In this document: in pieces, positions 1 through 11,037 of the stretch | Position numbering within the stretch: position 1 is the first letter of the stretch | How the letters are laid out: the number at the start of each line of letters is the position of its first letter | Source of the DNA: Watersipora subatra | Lineage: Eukaryota > Bryozoa > Gymnolaemata > Cheilostomatida > Watersiporidae | NCBI RefSeq assembly: GCF_963576615.1 | Contig: NC_088714.1 | Coordinates: 32,768,643-32,832,642, forward strand | Length of the DNA stretch: 64,000 nt | Direction: 5' to 3' | The notes under the pieces: generated by a model | What the model was told of the DNA's origin: nothing | Database searches by the model: none | Seen by the model: only the letters and a program-made list of their open reading frames with translations | Position numbers and translations under genes: made by a program

Positions 1-1995
1 AGCAGACAGATGGGCCACTTATTGTATTATAATAAAGATTAGTGAGGTCACCAAAATCTATGAAATACCATATTTACAGGGGTTAATAGGCTTACTTCAT
101 TTTTACTAGTTTGCTATTCTGCTTTGTAGTAATAATTTTCTTCTTTTTTTTCATAATTTAGACTTGTCCCTGAAACATGTTCCTAATTTTTAGTCTAGAC
201 TACAGTCTTAACCATAATAAAAGCTGTGTTCATTTCCACGATTTAAGATTGTAAAAAATATTGCAACATCATGAGTCAAACTCACATTGTACAGCTTCCT
301 AGCCCCACATGGTAACATCTGTGCCAGTGAGCCACATCAGACATTGCCGAATATTTGTGCACATACATATTATCTGTGCTTTATCGGCACACCTCACGAT
401 CTCTCACAGAACATGAAATTGCCAGGTTATGAGTAACAATATTAATCGTAGTAGGTTGTTCCCGCTTTTAAAACAATTTGTTTTGACTTTTGCCGAGAGC
501 TTTTGTTCAATGATATCTATTTGAAGCACAAACAGCTCAGACATTGTTATTCTTACCAAAAGGAAGTAAACAAACAGGATTTGCAAACAATAATAATAGT
601 TACTTTGGAAATACTAGTGGTCTAAGGCTAAGCAGCTATAACACAATGTTGTAATGCGCTACTAATAACTAGGGCACAACATATTTAAACCAAATTTATT
701 CCTGATAAGCGGTAAGTCTGGTGATGTCCGAGATGTCTTTTATTTTCAATCAGATAGTCCACAGGTGGGTGTGTGAGAGACTGGTTCACAGGAACCAGAC
801 AGAGTTCTGGCACTATATATTTTGGGAACTTTATAGAAGGCTCGAAAGATGTGTGTGATGCTTGGACAAACTTGGCCCGAAAAATGTAGAAACGCGTAGC
901 GTTTACTTAGACTATCAGACACACGCATACAAACACAATTATAAAGTGTGAATTATTAATATACTCCGGCATGTGACCATCGTAAATAATCTTTTGGTAC
1001 AGAGTAGGAACTAATATCTGGCATAAAATAAATTACGGATTTTTGGTATGACATGGCGAAGGATAATAATTTGATTAGTCCATAACTTAGATAGTTGATG
1101 ACAAAAGCAATGAGCCGAAAATGTGTTGGCGTATCCAGTTTGATAAACAATTGCTTTTTGAAGTCTAAAACTAAGCAGAACCAAAATGATTTACCGGTAT
1201 CCACAATACCAATTTCTTAAAAGACAAATAAAAAATTAGCTAATGCTGTAAAAATGGTTACAAAAGCAATAATTTTGGTCAAGAACTTCAACAAAAGCCT
1301 GTGGTACCTTAAGTATGGTATTACAAGTTGGAGAACACAACTAACGCCACACACTGAAGCCTTCATTACACAACTTGGTTGGTTTGCTCATTACAGGATC
1401 CGAACCAATAACTATGTTGACTGTATGCAGACAGACGTCATACCATCTTGCACCAGCTTAACTGCCAGGGTAAAGGTGATACAGATAAACTCATGGTGGA
1501 CCCAGCAGAAGCCTGCACTAAAAGGAATGCACAAGCCGTGTCGGAGAAACAACAAATTACAACACAAAAAACCTAAACCATTTAATGAAAAAGACATTCA
1601 ACCTGTGATGTCAACAAGGTTCAGTAAAGGATCTGCTACTATATAATGCCTGTCTGTGACATCACTAGAGTTAACGAATCAGTGGCTGTTATTATTCTTG
1701 ATTCAAACAACGGATTAATAACTTGCTATGTGATGATTACACCTATTTACTTGTTTATCGCGACTGTGATGAGACGGCGGTTAGAGAAATTTGACTTTGA
1801 ACCAAGCTTCTATAGAATTAAATTAGGCAAGGCCATTGAAAAAGGATGTTGTTGGCTTGAAGTAGCGATACGCAAAAGTGATACACACAATTTTTGTACT
1901 TATTCTTATATATATTTGACATTCATTCGTTGGCTGCTTATAATCCATAGACATAAAATATCAGCTGGCCTGAAGGTTGGTGTAATTAGAAATAC
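1..1995. other. No recognised gene; repeat fragment and one unassigned ORF
   Basis: No exon of a known family could be supported here. A 130-codon ATG-started frame lies at 1254-1646 on the plus strand, but its product shows no recognisable domain, signal peptide or splice context and its composition resembles translated non-coding DNA. A SINE-like fragment lies at about 358-440 and is listed separately. Confidence 0.5.
358..440 (-). repeat. Fragment of interspersed repeat family II (SINE-like)
   Basis: This stretch aligns by eye with 57778-57855 (shared blocks around CACATAC-TATTATCT-TGCT and CTCTCACAG-ACA-GAA-GCCAGG) and more weakly with 28183-28250. The other two copies carry a tRNA-like segment on the minus strand, which is missing here. 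Confidence 0.45.
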
Positions 1996-2590
1996 CTAGG
2001 TTAAGGGGCCACCAGGTGGTAGTTGAAGCCTTCCATCACGGTAGCTATGTTGAGCGCGCAAGTTGTCTGCACAAACCAGTTTGGCTTTCTGCCAATGACC
2101 TAGAAGCTTTTTATCATGTTCAACTGCTTCCCTGGGCAAGTTGAGTTATTAGTAAGATTGTACTAGGTAACTGTAGGATTCCTCTATTAACTTTACTACT
2201 GGGCCACCATATTGGAAAATCTTTATCAGTTTTCCAATGCTTACTTCGCACCAAAACTTCACCGAATTCTTGAGATGATACCTAATAGCAATGCCTGGTC
2301 TTCTCGGCTGAGTAAATTTTACCATATATATAAAAGTGAAATTTTGCAATGCCCTCATAACTTCTTACCTTGCCATTCTCTTCTCTCACTCTTTATTTCT
2401 TGGGTTGGAATGTGACAGTTGATATACTTTTGAGGAGGCTTCTGTAAGTAGGTCAAGCATACCTTTCTTTACCACCACTCTATGCCAGTTGCCATCTTCA
2501 TTGATCTCATATTGATGATATGCAAAACTTTTATCTTCATGAGCAGACTTCCGACGCAATAGACATCACCTGAAATAACTATAATTTCAG
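1996..2590 (-). pseudogene. Decayed minus-strand coding region, unidentified
   Basis: Four overlapping minus-strand open stretches have coding-like composition but sit in different frames. One ends at the stop at 2396-2398 and includes HQYEINEDGNWHRVVVKKG. A second follows it, and a third (about 2281-2120) includes KHWKTDKDFPIWWPSS. The fourth (2133-1996) includes GHWQKAKLVCADNLRAQ. Each ends in a stop or frame change, which suggests a frameshifted pseudogene or old transposon remnant. GT/AG pairs nearby (for example donor-like gtatgc and acceptor-like tgctattag) also permit a multi-exon gene with very short introns. The family is not recognised. Confidence 0.32.
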
Positions 2591-2698
2591 AATTCCTGTT
2601 ATCCTTTCTTTCACTGAACTACTATTATTGTGTCTATTGGAGTACCATTTGCTTACATTCAGCGGAAGTATGATTGACTTTTGTGGTTGGTTATGCTG

Positions 2699-2715
2699 AC
2701 TATATATATATATAT

Positions 2716-2760
<45 letters not shown>
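2699..2760. repeat. TA dinucleotide microsatellite
   Basis: A nearly pure (TA)n tract, interrupted by two short TATTATA breaks and flanked on both sides by a repeated TATGCTGACTAT motif. Confidence 0.9.
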
Positions 2761-2762
<2 letters not shown>

Positions 2763-2821
2763 GCTGACTATACTTTAAAGTTTGTTAAAAGATCAACTAT
2801 CCAGCTATAATACAATCTAAC

Positions 2822-2877
2822 CAATGATATAAAACTCCTATGTGGATGGGGAGAGGGGGGGGGGCTTTATATCATTG
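2822..2877. repeat. Short inverted repeat around a G-run
   Basis: CAATGATATAAA at 2822-2833 is the exact reverse complement of TTTATATCATTG at 2866-2877. The spacer carries a run of ten G. No function can be assigned. Confidence 0.6.
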
Positions 2878-4683
2878 ATCTAACATACACCACTACAGTT
2901 ACTTAAATCTCATACCTCAAGTACAAAGAAAATGAAGAATAACAAAAATTCTAAGAAATCAAAAGTATGCAGATTAGCATTTCAACCCACTACATATTTG
3001 TACCACATTTTATTTATTCAAGTTTGAGTAATCATTGCTTTAGATGTGAAGAAATACACCTTATGTCAAAATTATCTCTTTACCACCATATGCGATTATG
3101 ATGTGTCATAGAGCTCATTGATTATAACACAGCTTCATTCTAATAAAACCTAATAAAATGTTCAAAAGGATTATTATTTAGCTTTGAAGCAACTTATCAA
3201 CTTATTCAACACCTCCAATGATATCACTACCCAAGTTCAGCCTATTGGAGTGTTTTTGGAAGTATTTGCATTCATAGCATTATTTCTACTTTGGAAATGT
3301 TACAGGAATCAATAAGTTTGTCTGGGAAACTGTTGTTTTCATAGCTAATAAAAAGGGCTGTTAAAACAACCGTAATGGTGAACTTTCTTGTTTTAATATA
3401 CCACCTGTATAGTTATCATAACCAAGGTGAGGTTTGTGTATGAACATTATAAAAACAATATTTGCATGTACACTTAGTCCGCTTGCCTTTTGCTAAACAT
3501 GGGCATTTCCAACTTCATTTGACGTAGCTAGAGCTGTGCGAAAATATCACTTACAACAAACCTGGCTTACGTGACTTTCTCAGCTTTACTCATGAAACAA
3601 AGAACATGACGCAAAATGGTAGACATGGAGTTATAGTGGCGATGATCTGCAAGCGAGTTACTGATAAAAGTCATATAAACTTTGATGCAATCACTTGTTG
3701 AAATCTTCAAAAGTTGCACAGATTTCAGTAACAAGATTTGCCAGAGAAAGGAATGTCAAGACGGAAATAAAATTTATTCATATAAATGAATTTTACGCTG
3801 TTGTTCTCAGCCACCCATAATTGTCACAAATTACTAGCGTAGTCTGAAGGCTAGAAGGGTTGTACAATATTTAATTAGAGCAAATGCAAATATTGGGATA
3901 ACCTGTTGAGCGCATCAACCTTATCATTTTATGCGATAACAACCTGCGTCACCGTTAGTTTAAAAGGCTGTGATTTGAAGATAGTAGCAATACAACAGTT
4001 TTGAGAGTGAACATGTTGATGCTGCATGCTACAAGATCTTATAGAACATAAGGTACAGGGATATTAGCTATAACGCAACGTAAGACGCAAAGCTACTAGC
4101 TATAACACACAGGAAGTCACAAAGTTATTAACTACGACACAACATAAGTCACAAAGCAATGTAATTTAGTAACTCGTAAAATACAACGCAACCTGCATGT
4201 ATTCCTTTGCATAAGGTAGTTTTGTGTCTTGACACAACAGCAATCTGGTTGTCAATAAATTGTTTGTGATGTCAGCAAGATCCATTAGGCATGCATCATC
4301 AGCGATAAATTGGTGAATGGTTGCTTCGTATGACATCATTAGCTTCAAGTCAACAAAAACTTTTGCAAAATTTGTTTTCTTTACAATCAACAAGAAATTA
4401 AACCTGCATCACACTTTATGATTCTATAAGCGGCTAAGACATCTGCTCCAACTCACAACTAACAAGCTATGGTTATGTGGAAATATTTTGTTGACCAAAG
4501 TCCTGTTGATATTTATCACTTAGCTAGTGTTGACCAAAAGAGTTAGACAGAGCATGTTGGTTGTTTTTGAGATACAAACCAGATTGCTTCAATCGAACGA
4601 TAATTGAAAAGCAGTGATGCGTATAAACTTGCCTGGCATTTCTAGGCCGTCACCAAGGTTACGCACAATGTAAGCGTGAAAAT
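2878..4683. other. Intergenic, nothing recognised
   Basis: AT-rich sequence upstream of the GTPase promoter. No conserved exon, RNA gene or clear transposon end was seen on either strand. Short loosely repeated phrases (ages of GCTATAACNCA..AAGTCACAAAG type, 4060-4160) look like a degenerate local duplication. Confidence 0.5.
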
Positions 4684-4733
4684 AGGCGGGTCTTCGAGTA
4701 TATAAAAGATTAACACTGTTGAGACACTCAGTA
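4684..4733 (+). promoter_or_regulatory. Core promoter of the small GTPase gene
   Basis: A GC-box-like GGCGGG lies at 4685-4690 and a consensus TATAAAA at 4701-4707. A TCAGTA initiator-like motif lies at 4728-4733, about 27 nt after the TATA start. The order and spacing match a focused RNA polymerase II core promoter, and the coding start follows 227 nt downstream. Transcription from here is inferred, not observed. Confidence 0.6.
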
Positions 4734-4937
4734 GCATCGAATCTAGGAGTAAAAGTACAAGTCAAATGTTAAAAGGAGCTTGCTAGCACTTCATAATGTA
4801 AGTAGCGGAGTAAAAAACATGGAACTCTTTTGTGTATCTTGCAAACAGAGAAGAATCCAGATCGTTAATAAAAGATAATTATATTCGAGGCATGACTTCT
4901 CAACGACATACACTTCAGTGTTCACATCTCTTTTCAG
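4731..4937 (+). other. Predicted 5' non-coding exon and first intron of the GTPase gene
   Basis: From the inferred start near 4731 there is a consensus donor GTAAGT at 4798-4803. A pyrimidine-rich acceptor ending TTTTCAG at 4931-4937 lies 22 bases before the ATG at 4960. This would give a roughly 67-nt non-coding exon and a 140-nt intron. Confidence 0.5.
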
Positions 4938-4959
4938 GAACTGCCGAAGACCACTGAGG

Positions 4960-5134
4960 ATGACTAAATCGCTAGACATACCACAAGCGAACAAAGTCGT
5001 GGTAGTAATTGGCGAAGGAGAGAGTGGCAAGACCTGCCTCACCAAATGTTTAGTTAAACAGGATATTGAAGACAACCTGAAGGCGCACCTACCGACTATT
5101 GATGAATCTCATTATACGATGAAGAAAATGCCTG
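4960..5134 (+). CDS. GTPase coding exon 1
   Basis: Carries the start codon, the GEGESGKT P-loop and the switch-I region. It ends in phase 1 at the donor gtaagt (5135). Confidence 0.8.
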
Positions 5135-6412
5135 GTAAGTTTTGCTGGCTTTTATTTGCTGATCAGTATAATAGTACTAGTATGTTGAATACCTCCCGGA
5201 AACAAGAATCTAAACTCCTAATGGTTTTAAACCACAATTTTCTTAGCTCATATAATATAAGCTAAACCCTAAAACTTGAAATGCATTAAATCATCGAATG
5301 CTTCATTGCAGATGGAACAAACCAGCTCGTTCAGTTTATAGACACATCTCCTTGGCAAGAATTCCCTGTGATGCACAGGCTATACGTAAAAACTGCTCAA
5401 CTGGTCCTCATTGTCTACAATGTTGCATCAAAGAACTGGAAAGAGTCTTTGATACGGCTTATATCACAGACGCGAGAGATTAAAGGTAATTGTTAGTAAT
5501 ATGTCTCCACTGTGACATCACTAACATTAAAAAAGTTTAACTGCTAGAATTCTGTTTGTGCTAGCTGATTTTGCATCTTTGTGACTGAGTTATTATGACC
5601 TTGTTATCTTCTTGCAGAAAATGTTGACATAATGGTAGTTGGAACACATTCCGATCTCATGAACTCTGTAATGCACATAACGCCAGCACACGTACGAGAT
5701 GTCATAGGAGATCTGCGCCATGTGTATGTCAGCTCTGCTACAAACTTTGGAATGACCCACTTGTGGAATACTATACTGACCGCAGCTACAGCTCTTACTA
5801 AAGGACATCTATCAGATGAAAGGGTGAGTAAATTATAATTTGTACTCAAATAATGAAGTGTGTAGCATTTCGTAGCTATAGCTAATGTCAGCCTTGGCAA
5901 ATAATGAGTGATGTCGGAGACATCTTTTCATCATCCTGTCCTCGCTAACAAAAAGTTAGTGAATAATAGACCATGTTGTAATCAGATGACAACGTCAGGT
6001 AAACTCATTACAATGATGGGTCTAAAAGATGCTTAAAATAACATCTTCATATTGCAAGCGAGTGAAAGCTAATGCACTGAATGTATACAATAGATTTACA
6101 TAGGTTATCTATTCATCCAGGAGTCAGGTATATTAGAGATGAATTTACCGATTTTCTTCCAGGCAATTCTTTGATAAAGAACCTATTGAAATCTTAGGAT
6201 GGTTAGAACATCCGGTTAAAGTAAATATGCAGTTAATATATGACTAAACCAATGAATAATCCTACCGATAACTCTAGCTATAACCTGCCATATTTCCATT
6301 TTAGATTTCAAATCGAACGAGAGTAAGACGACGATCAACGGTGAACAGTCTAGAGAGACTGGCAAGAAAAACAAGCGTTTTCTTGTGCACAGGCTCAAGG
6401 GCAAGCGTGTAG
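4960..6412 (+). CDS. Atypical Ras-like small GTPase, four coding exons (220 aa)
   Basis: Coding exons are 4960-5134, 5312-5485, 5618-5823 and 6305-6412. All junctions are GT-AG and the phases agree, giving 220 codons plus TAG. Motifs: G1 P-loop GEGESGKT (residues 18-25), switch-I threonine T46 in LPTIDE, G3 reduced to DTSPWQE (69-75) where Ras proteins have DTAGQE, G4 THSD (126-129) instead of NKxD, and G5 SSA (155-157). Exon 4 adds a basic, Ser/Thr-rich tail without a CAAX box. The fold is recognisably Ras superfamily, so guanine-nucleotide binding is likely. The missing G3 glycine and altered G4 suggest unusual nucleotide handling; this is inference. The ATG at 4960 is chosen because upstream in-frame sequence runs into the predicted 5' splice acceptor. 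I cannot assign a subfamily. It stands alone, about 2.2 kb from the next gene. Confidence 0.82.
5312..5485 (+). CDS. GTPase coding exon 2
   Basis: Follows acceptor cattgcag. It encodes the modified G3 (DTSPWQE) and the helix ending QTREIK. It ends in phase 1 at gtaatt. Confidence 0.8.
5618..5823 (+). CDS. GTPase coding exon 3
   Basis: Follows acceptor cttgcag. It encodes VVGTHSDL (G4) and YVSSATNF (G5). It ends in phase 0 at gtgagt. Confidence 0.8.
6305..6412 (+). CDS. GTPase coding exon 4 (basic tail)
   Basis: Follows acceptor ccattttag. It encodes 35 residues rich in Arg (TRVRRRSTV) and stops at TAG 6410-6412. The phase-0 join is the only one in keeping with the exon 3 donor; a second open frame across this exon is not phase-compatible. 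Confidence 0.65.
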   Translation: MSNRTRVRRRSTVNSLERLARKTSVFLCTGSRASV

Positions 6413-8519
6413 CTCAAGTTTTCTGAGAGAAGCATGTGATGCTTCCTTTTTATATAATTATTTTGGTATATTCAGTATTATTAAGAGGAGACTGTGTTGC
6501 GAAGCATCATTAGCATCCCTCAAATATGCTCAAAGCATAAGTTTTTCTGTTTTATACGAACCAGTCATGTTCATACCTATATTGTACAAACACTAAAATA
6601 TTTTTCTGTCTACAGTGGTTATTTTTGTAGTTTTAATATAAATTCGTCCTACCTTATTTTATGGGACGGAACCTCAAGACAATCAGCTGCATAATTTATC
6701 CATGATCTGCATACCAACTGTATTTATCATAAAATATATAACCTACAGCTGAACTGCATTCATATATCAAATATATTCAGTGCAACTTTCAAACACACCG
6801 TAAGTATATCAGAAAAACATCGTTAGCCATTAATCAAACGTCAGATAAAGAAAAAATGAATTACTGAGGTTCACCACAAACTCTCCACAGGAGTTGAACC
6901 AGTCTTAACGGCTGCCCTCTCATTACTCGCACGGTGTATCAAAGTGAGTATCTGCAATAGAGATGATCACAGGCTAGTTGGGAGAATGAAACACAGCAAC
7001 CAGATTAATAATATCAGATATACAAGAAAGCAACTCAAAATCCCCTTTTTGGTTCACTAGGTTCCATAAACACTCATAGCAGCTGAGATATCAGCAAAAT
7101 ACATTGAGATATCAGCTTGTCATTGAAATAACCAACAAATGCATTTATTTGTATTATTGGCAGCTATTAAGTGTGAATGCTTCTTACTTACACAGTGATA
7201 CCTATACATCTCTCTATCTCCTATATTCTCTAATTGACTCAATTTTCACAAGAAAATTTATGCACCTACATATCAATGGGAGGATAAATAATGATTTAAC
7301 AACAACGAGGTGGCATCCATGATAAAATACTTTGAAACAGTAATGAGATATAACTGTACAGCTGTTCATTGATTCTGTAACATGAAAACAGAAAATCAGT
7401 CTAAGGACTAGCGACAGAGCAGACAATATACCCACAAGACTCATGTCAAGACAAAGCCATTCCTGCAATGACTATCGAGCAAGTTAATGCATCGATCTAG
7501 CTTTTTTAAGTACTTAATCAAAAAAGAAAATTGGACTTTGCCTGATACAATTTGCATTGCCAGCTAGCAAGAGATGAACAAAGGTGACAACCAAGACAGG
7601 TGTGATGGATGTCGTACCATTTGGATTGCATTATCTTTCATACCAACGACAGACAAAATCACCCAACCTTCCGTAAACAATGTAATGACTCCCAAGGCTT
7701 TGAGCAACACATAAATTATATGGCTAATTTAATTGGTCATCTGAAGGAACAAAGCTACCTGGAGCACTATTATACAAAGGTGGTCATCTGCTCCTTTCAT
7801 AAACATAATGCAGTTAAACGGAGCCTGAAGGACCCTAGAATGCATGATAATTCAAATGCATGCTGTGAAGCTGTGCTGTTCTAAAGATGACACCTTACTA
7901 TTACTAATCTGATGTGTTGTTTAATTCCAAGCAGAATTTTCACATTACACCATCAGCGCAGGTGATGCGTAGCAACTATGCGCCAGCAAAGCCCACCGGA
8001 AAATCCATGTATTTGGCACCTACCAGCATTTCTGAGCTAAATACCATCCCTACGTTTCATCTTACAATTAATACCGCAGTCGGTTGACAAAAATATTTTT
8101 GTAATGACAAATGGAGAACTAGCGCTTGTCTCTGATGCTGAATAGAGTCAGAGAGCGCATCCGTATTTTGGCTGGAAGATTGCTGCGTTGCTAATTTGCT
8201 AGTAATCGAACAGATCAGTGTAGAGACGGTGATTAGAGACGGTACAGCGCTCTCCAATCAGCACTTGTACAAGAAACTTAACATTCTAGTCAATCTTCAT
8301 TATATGCACAGCAATGTATACACAGATACTGCTTATGCATTAGGATTTAAGTCTAGCGTAAAGCTAGCTAACAAAAACCTTGAAACAGAAGTTTTAATTC
8401 TAAACTGAACTGTGATTAATAAAGTGATCAAATAGAAAATCGAGAGGAAACAACTTCTTAATCCAAGAACACAGCTAAGTAAGGATGAAAATGAGGTGAC
8501 ACCAGGATCTTGCTGTATT
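6413..8519. other. Intergenic, nothing recognised
   Basis: Between the plus-strand GTPase gene and the minus-strand 75-aa protein gene. It should include both 3' untranslated regions. Several 60-100 codon frames on both strands show no conserved motif or splice context. No transposon ends recognised. Confidence 0.5.
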
Positions 8520-8525
8520 TTTATT
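8520..8525 (-). terminator. Polyadenylation signal AATAAA for the 75-aa protein gene
   Basis: TTTATT on the plus strand reads AATAAA on the minus strand, about 73 nt past the TAG stop. Its position supports a transcript ending here, with the exon at 8598-8659 as the last coding exon. Confidence 0.45.
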
Positions 8526-8597
8526 TCTTTACTTTTACAGGAGCCAAAAACATCATATATTGAAACTCCTTTTAAGAGAAAAAATATGAAAAGAGGT

Positions 8598-8659
8598 CTA
8601 CTTACGCTCTCTCGCGGCTCTCCTTTGCTTCCACTCCTCCACATTACCAGGTGAATGCA
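8598..8659 (-). CDS. 75-aa protein, coding exon 2
   Basis: Encodes V56-K75 after acceptor ttctgcag and ends with TAG at 8600-8598. The stop sits inside a gtaagt donor-like sequence. Confidence 0.68.
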
Positions 8660-11037
8660 CTGCAGAAAAACACAGGGGAAGAAAAATCAGACATTTGCAG
8701 CTATCAAATGCGTTATTGATTACATAAGGCACAGGGTCTAAAGTGATGATCAGAAATAATCCAAAATTAAAAATATGCAAGGTAACTGCAAAGAGTGTCT
8801 AACCTCAAGCGGCTTACCCATGGATTGTATTGGGTGGCAGCATAGGTCAGTGCCACATAAAATCGCCTAAGCAGCAAATTTGTGAGTTAATTTACTCTCT
8901 TTAAACCCAGTAACTAAACACACGACTCTCTATGTCTATAAATTAGTGTGATAACCACTAAAATATATTAATAACAAATTACATTCAGGAAACCCTTTCA
9001 AACAGAAAAACTTTAAAAAATGGTACTTGATGTTCATCCAAATGTTTAATACAGAAGCATAACACATCTGGTTATACAAATGCATGAGTAAGATTTAGAA
9101 TCAATACCCTAGGACACTTATGTATTCGCGTCATCTAACTTTCGCATTTTCGCAGTGTCATCCTCTCACGAAAATTTCATGAGCGAAACTAAACTATCAT
9201 AACGAACGAGCGAAAACACAAAGTTAAATAGCTTTGTTCATCGGTATCCACAATAAAATCTTCATATTAGAAATGCAGGCAATTTTCGTCTGTGGTTGGG
9301 CTCAATGGGAAATTTCTGGTAAACTCATTATAGCTAATACACCGACTGAGCAGCATGGCAAAGCAAATTAAAATATCAGTTTAGTCACCGAATTTGTAAC
9401 TGATGAAGATGAAAGTCTGGTAGGTGAAGTCATAAAATTGAAGAATAATTATTGTAATGATGAATTTTATTACCAACCAAAAACAATATCAACCCTCATC
9501 AGGTCCAACCACATTATCTCTTTCACTGCCAACCATGTACAAATTCGCTATCGGCCTAGTGCCAGTCATTTTACCGAAATTGCCGATACTGCTTCATATA
9601 TATACAGTATTGTTTCAAGTTGAATCTCTATCTAGAAAATTTGTGTTACATATTTTATTTTGCCAACATTTTAACCAATATTGCTATGCAAAATTCAATG
9701 TATCTCTACTTGTGCACGATGATAAAGCTATGCGAAGCTACGATTGATCCGAAGCTAAAACAATCCTCCACAATGTTCCTTACTCTTACAAAACTATTAC
9801 TTTCACCACTGTCAGAGACAGTGCTGCTACTTTAATTATCTGTATAATCACGAAAATCTAAATCTTAATTGGCTATAATGTCATCAACAACTAATTACCT
9901 GTTTTATGACTGGTAGTTAATGAACTCACACAAAAATGTTCATTTTTAGATTAGAAATTCTCAAACAAAAGTTTAAAACGGCTTCATTGTTTTAGGCTGA
10001 TTTTATAGAGAAATCTTCGGACAACACTGTCAATTTCATAAAACTCTTAAAGACCGTGGGTTATGTGGTCAACGAATAATAAAATCAGGTTACCACGCAA
10101 TTGCTGAGAAAGTCCAAAAATGCGTTTATGGCAGTGGCCCCTAGAAAACGCATAAATGCGTTTATGGCAGCGAAAGGGTTATACAGTTTTGGTTGTGAAG
10201 TTGATTGTTACCTATCTATTTTCTTCTTCTTGGGACTCGAGTGTGAATGTCAAGACGGGAGGGACCTAGACGTCATTGATAATCCAAGAAACAAATGGCA
10301 GCAAGTGATCAAATTGAATTATCGATCTCACCCACACATTTCATCCTGCGGTTTACAAATATGAACTAGTCCCAAATTGAATTTTTTTTCTTATTAGCAA
10401 ACTGGACCTGAGGAATGTAATGTTTTTTCCACTGCATTTATTTTCACATCACTATATTTTCGCACTCATCAGAGCCGCAAAATTAAGTTGCAGCGAAATT
10501 TTACTCTGTGTGCTACTCACGAAACTAAATACTAGCGAAATAAAAGTGTCCTAGGGTATGAATCAAAATATACATGATAATGTATTCTATAAAAAAACTG
10601 TATGTCTTCCCAGGATCCAACTCAATCTACATAAATCTTTGACACCACTACCAACATGCTCCAGCTCTAATAATACTCAGTGAAACTAGATTTACACCAC
10701 CCATCAGAATACAAATTATCGAGTCAATTTACAAAAAAGCATCCCCCTTGTGTAATATCTTGAACTAAAATATGTATAAAAATTCATCCTATGGAACCAT
10801 GCTCATACACCACCTCCCATATAAACAAATGCTGTCGACTGCAATATTGCTACGTATGTGTTGCTACATACCTGCTTTATGAATTTTGTAAATGAATGGG
10901 AAGGCAGCTATATATCCATAAATTTGAAATCTGAACATCCTAGCATTCTTCCAATACCATTTGAAGGGCCAGGCCCTGAGTTGGGCCATAGTTGAGTATG
11001 GATAGACAAACTCTTTGGGAGGAGCTGGAGGAGCCAT
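8598..11037 (-). CDS. 75-aa single-span basic protein, two coding exons, family not recognised
   Basis: Coding exons, in transcript order, are 11037-10872 and 8659-8598. The donor is GCAG|gtatgt and the acceptor ctgcag, joined in phase 1. The product begins MAPPAPPKEFVYPYS and has an aromatic and basic stretch, LRAWPFKWYWKNARMFRF (residues 20-37). One hydrophobic segment follows (about 38-52, IYGYIAAFPFIY). The C-terminus is charged, EEWKQRRAARERK (63-75). This size and single-span layout is common among accessory subunits of mitochondrial inner-membrane complexes, but I do not recognise the family, so the location is inference. A splice acceptor (ctccag) lies 6 nt before the ATG, implying an upstream non-coding exon. 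The TAG stop overlaps a consensus donor (GC|gtaagtag), so a longer alternative C-terminus is conceivable. The conserved-looking composition, clean junction and downstream AATAAA support a real gene. Confidence 0.72.
9107..10556. mobile_element. Non-autonomous TIR DNA transposon (about 1.45 kb), TA target duplication
   Basis: The left end is CCCTAGGACACTTATGTATT and the right end reads, in reverse complement, CCCTAGGACACTTTTATTTC. They are flanked by TA at 9105-9106 and 10557-10558. The similarity extends imperfectly inward through further TTCGC motifs. No transposase reading frame was seen inside, so it would move only with help from another copy. It sits inside the single intron of the 75-aa protein gene. 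The TA duplication fits Tc1/mariner or PIF-like logic; the superfamily is not certain. Confidence 0.7.
10872..11037 (-). CDS. 75-aa protein, coding exon 1
   Basis: Encodes residues 1-55, from the start through the membrane segment to IHKA. It ends in phase 1 at donor gtatgt. Confidence 0.75.

Noticed and set aside
1254..1646. 130-codon plus-strand frame
   Set aside because: No family resemblance, promoter or splice signals; composition is like translated non-coding AT-rich DNA.
4918..4959. Upstream start for the GTPase at 4918
   Set aside because: It would begin at GTG and run through a strong splice acceptor (ttttcag, ending 4937); the ATG at 4960 is the better start.
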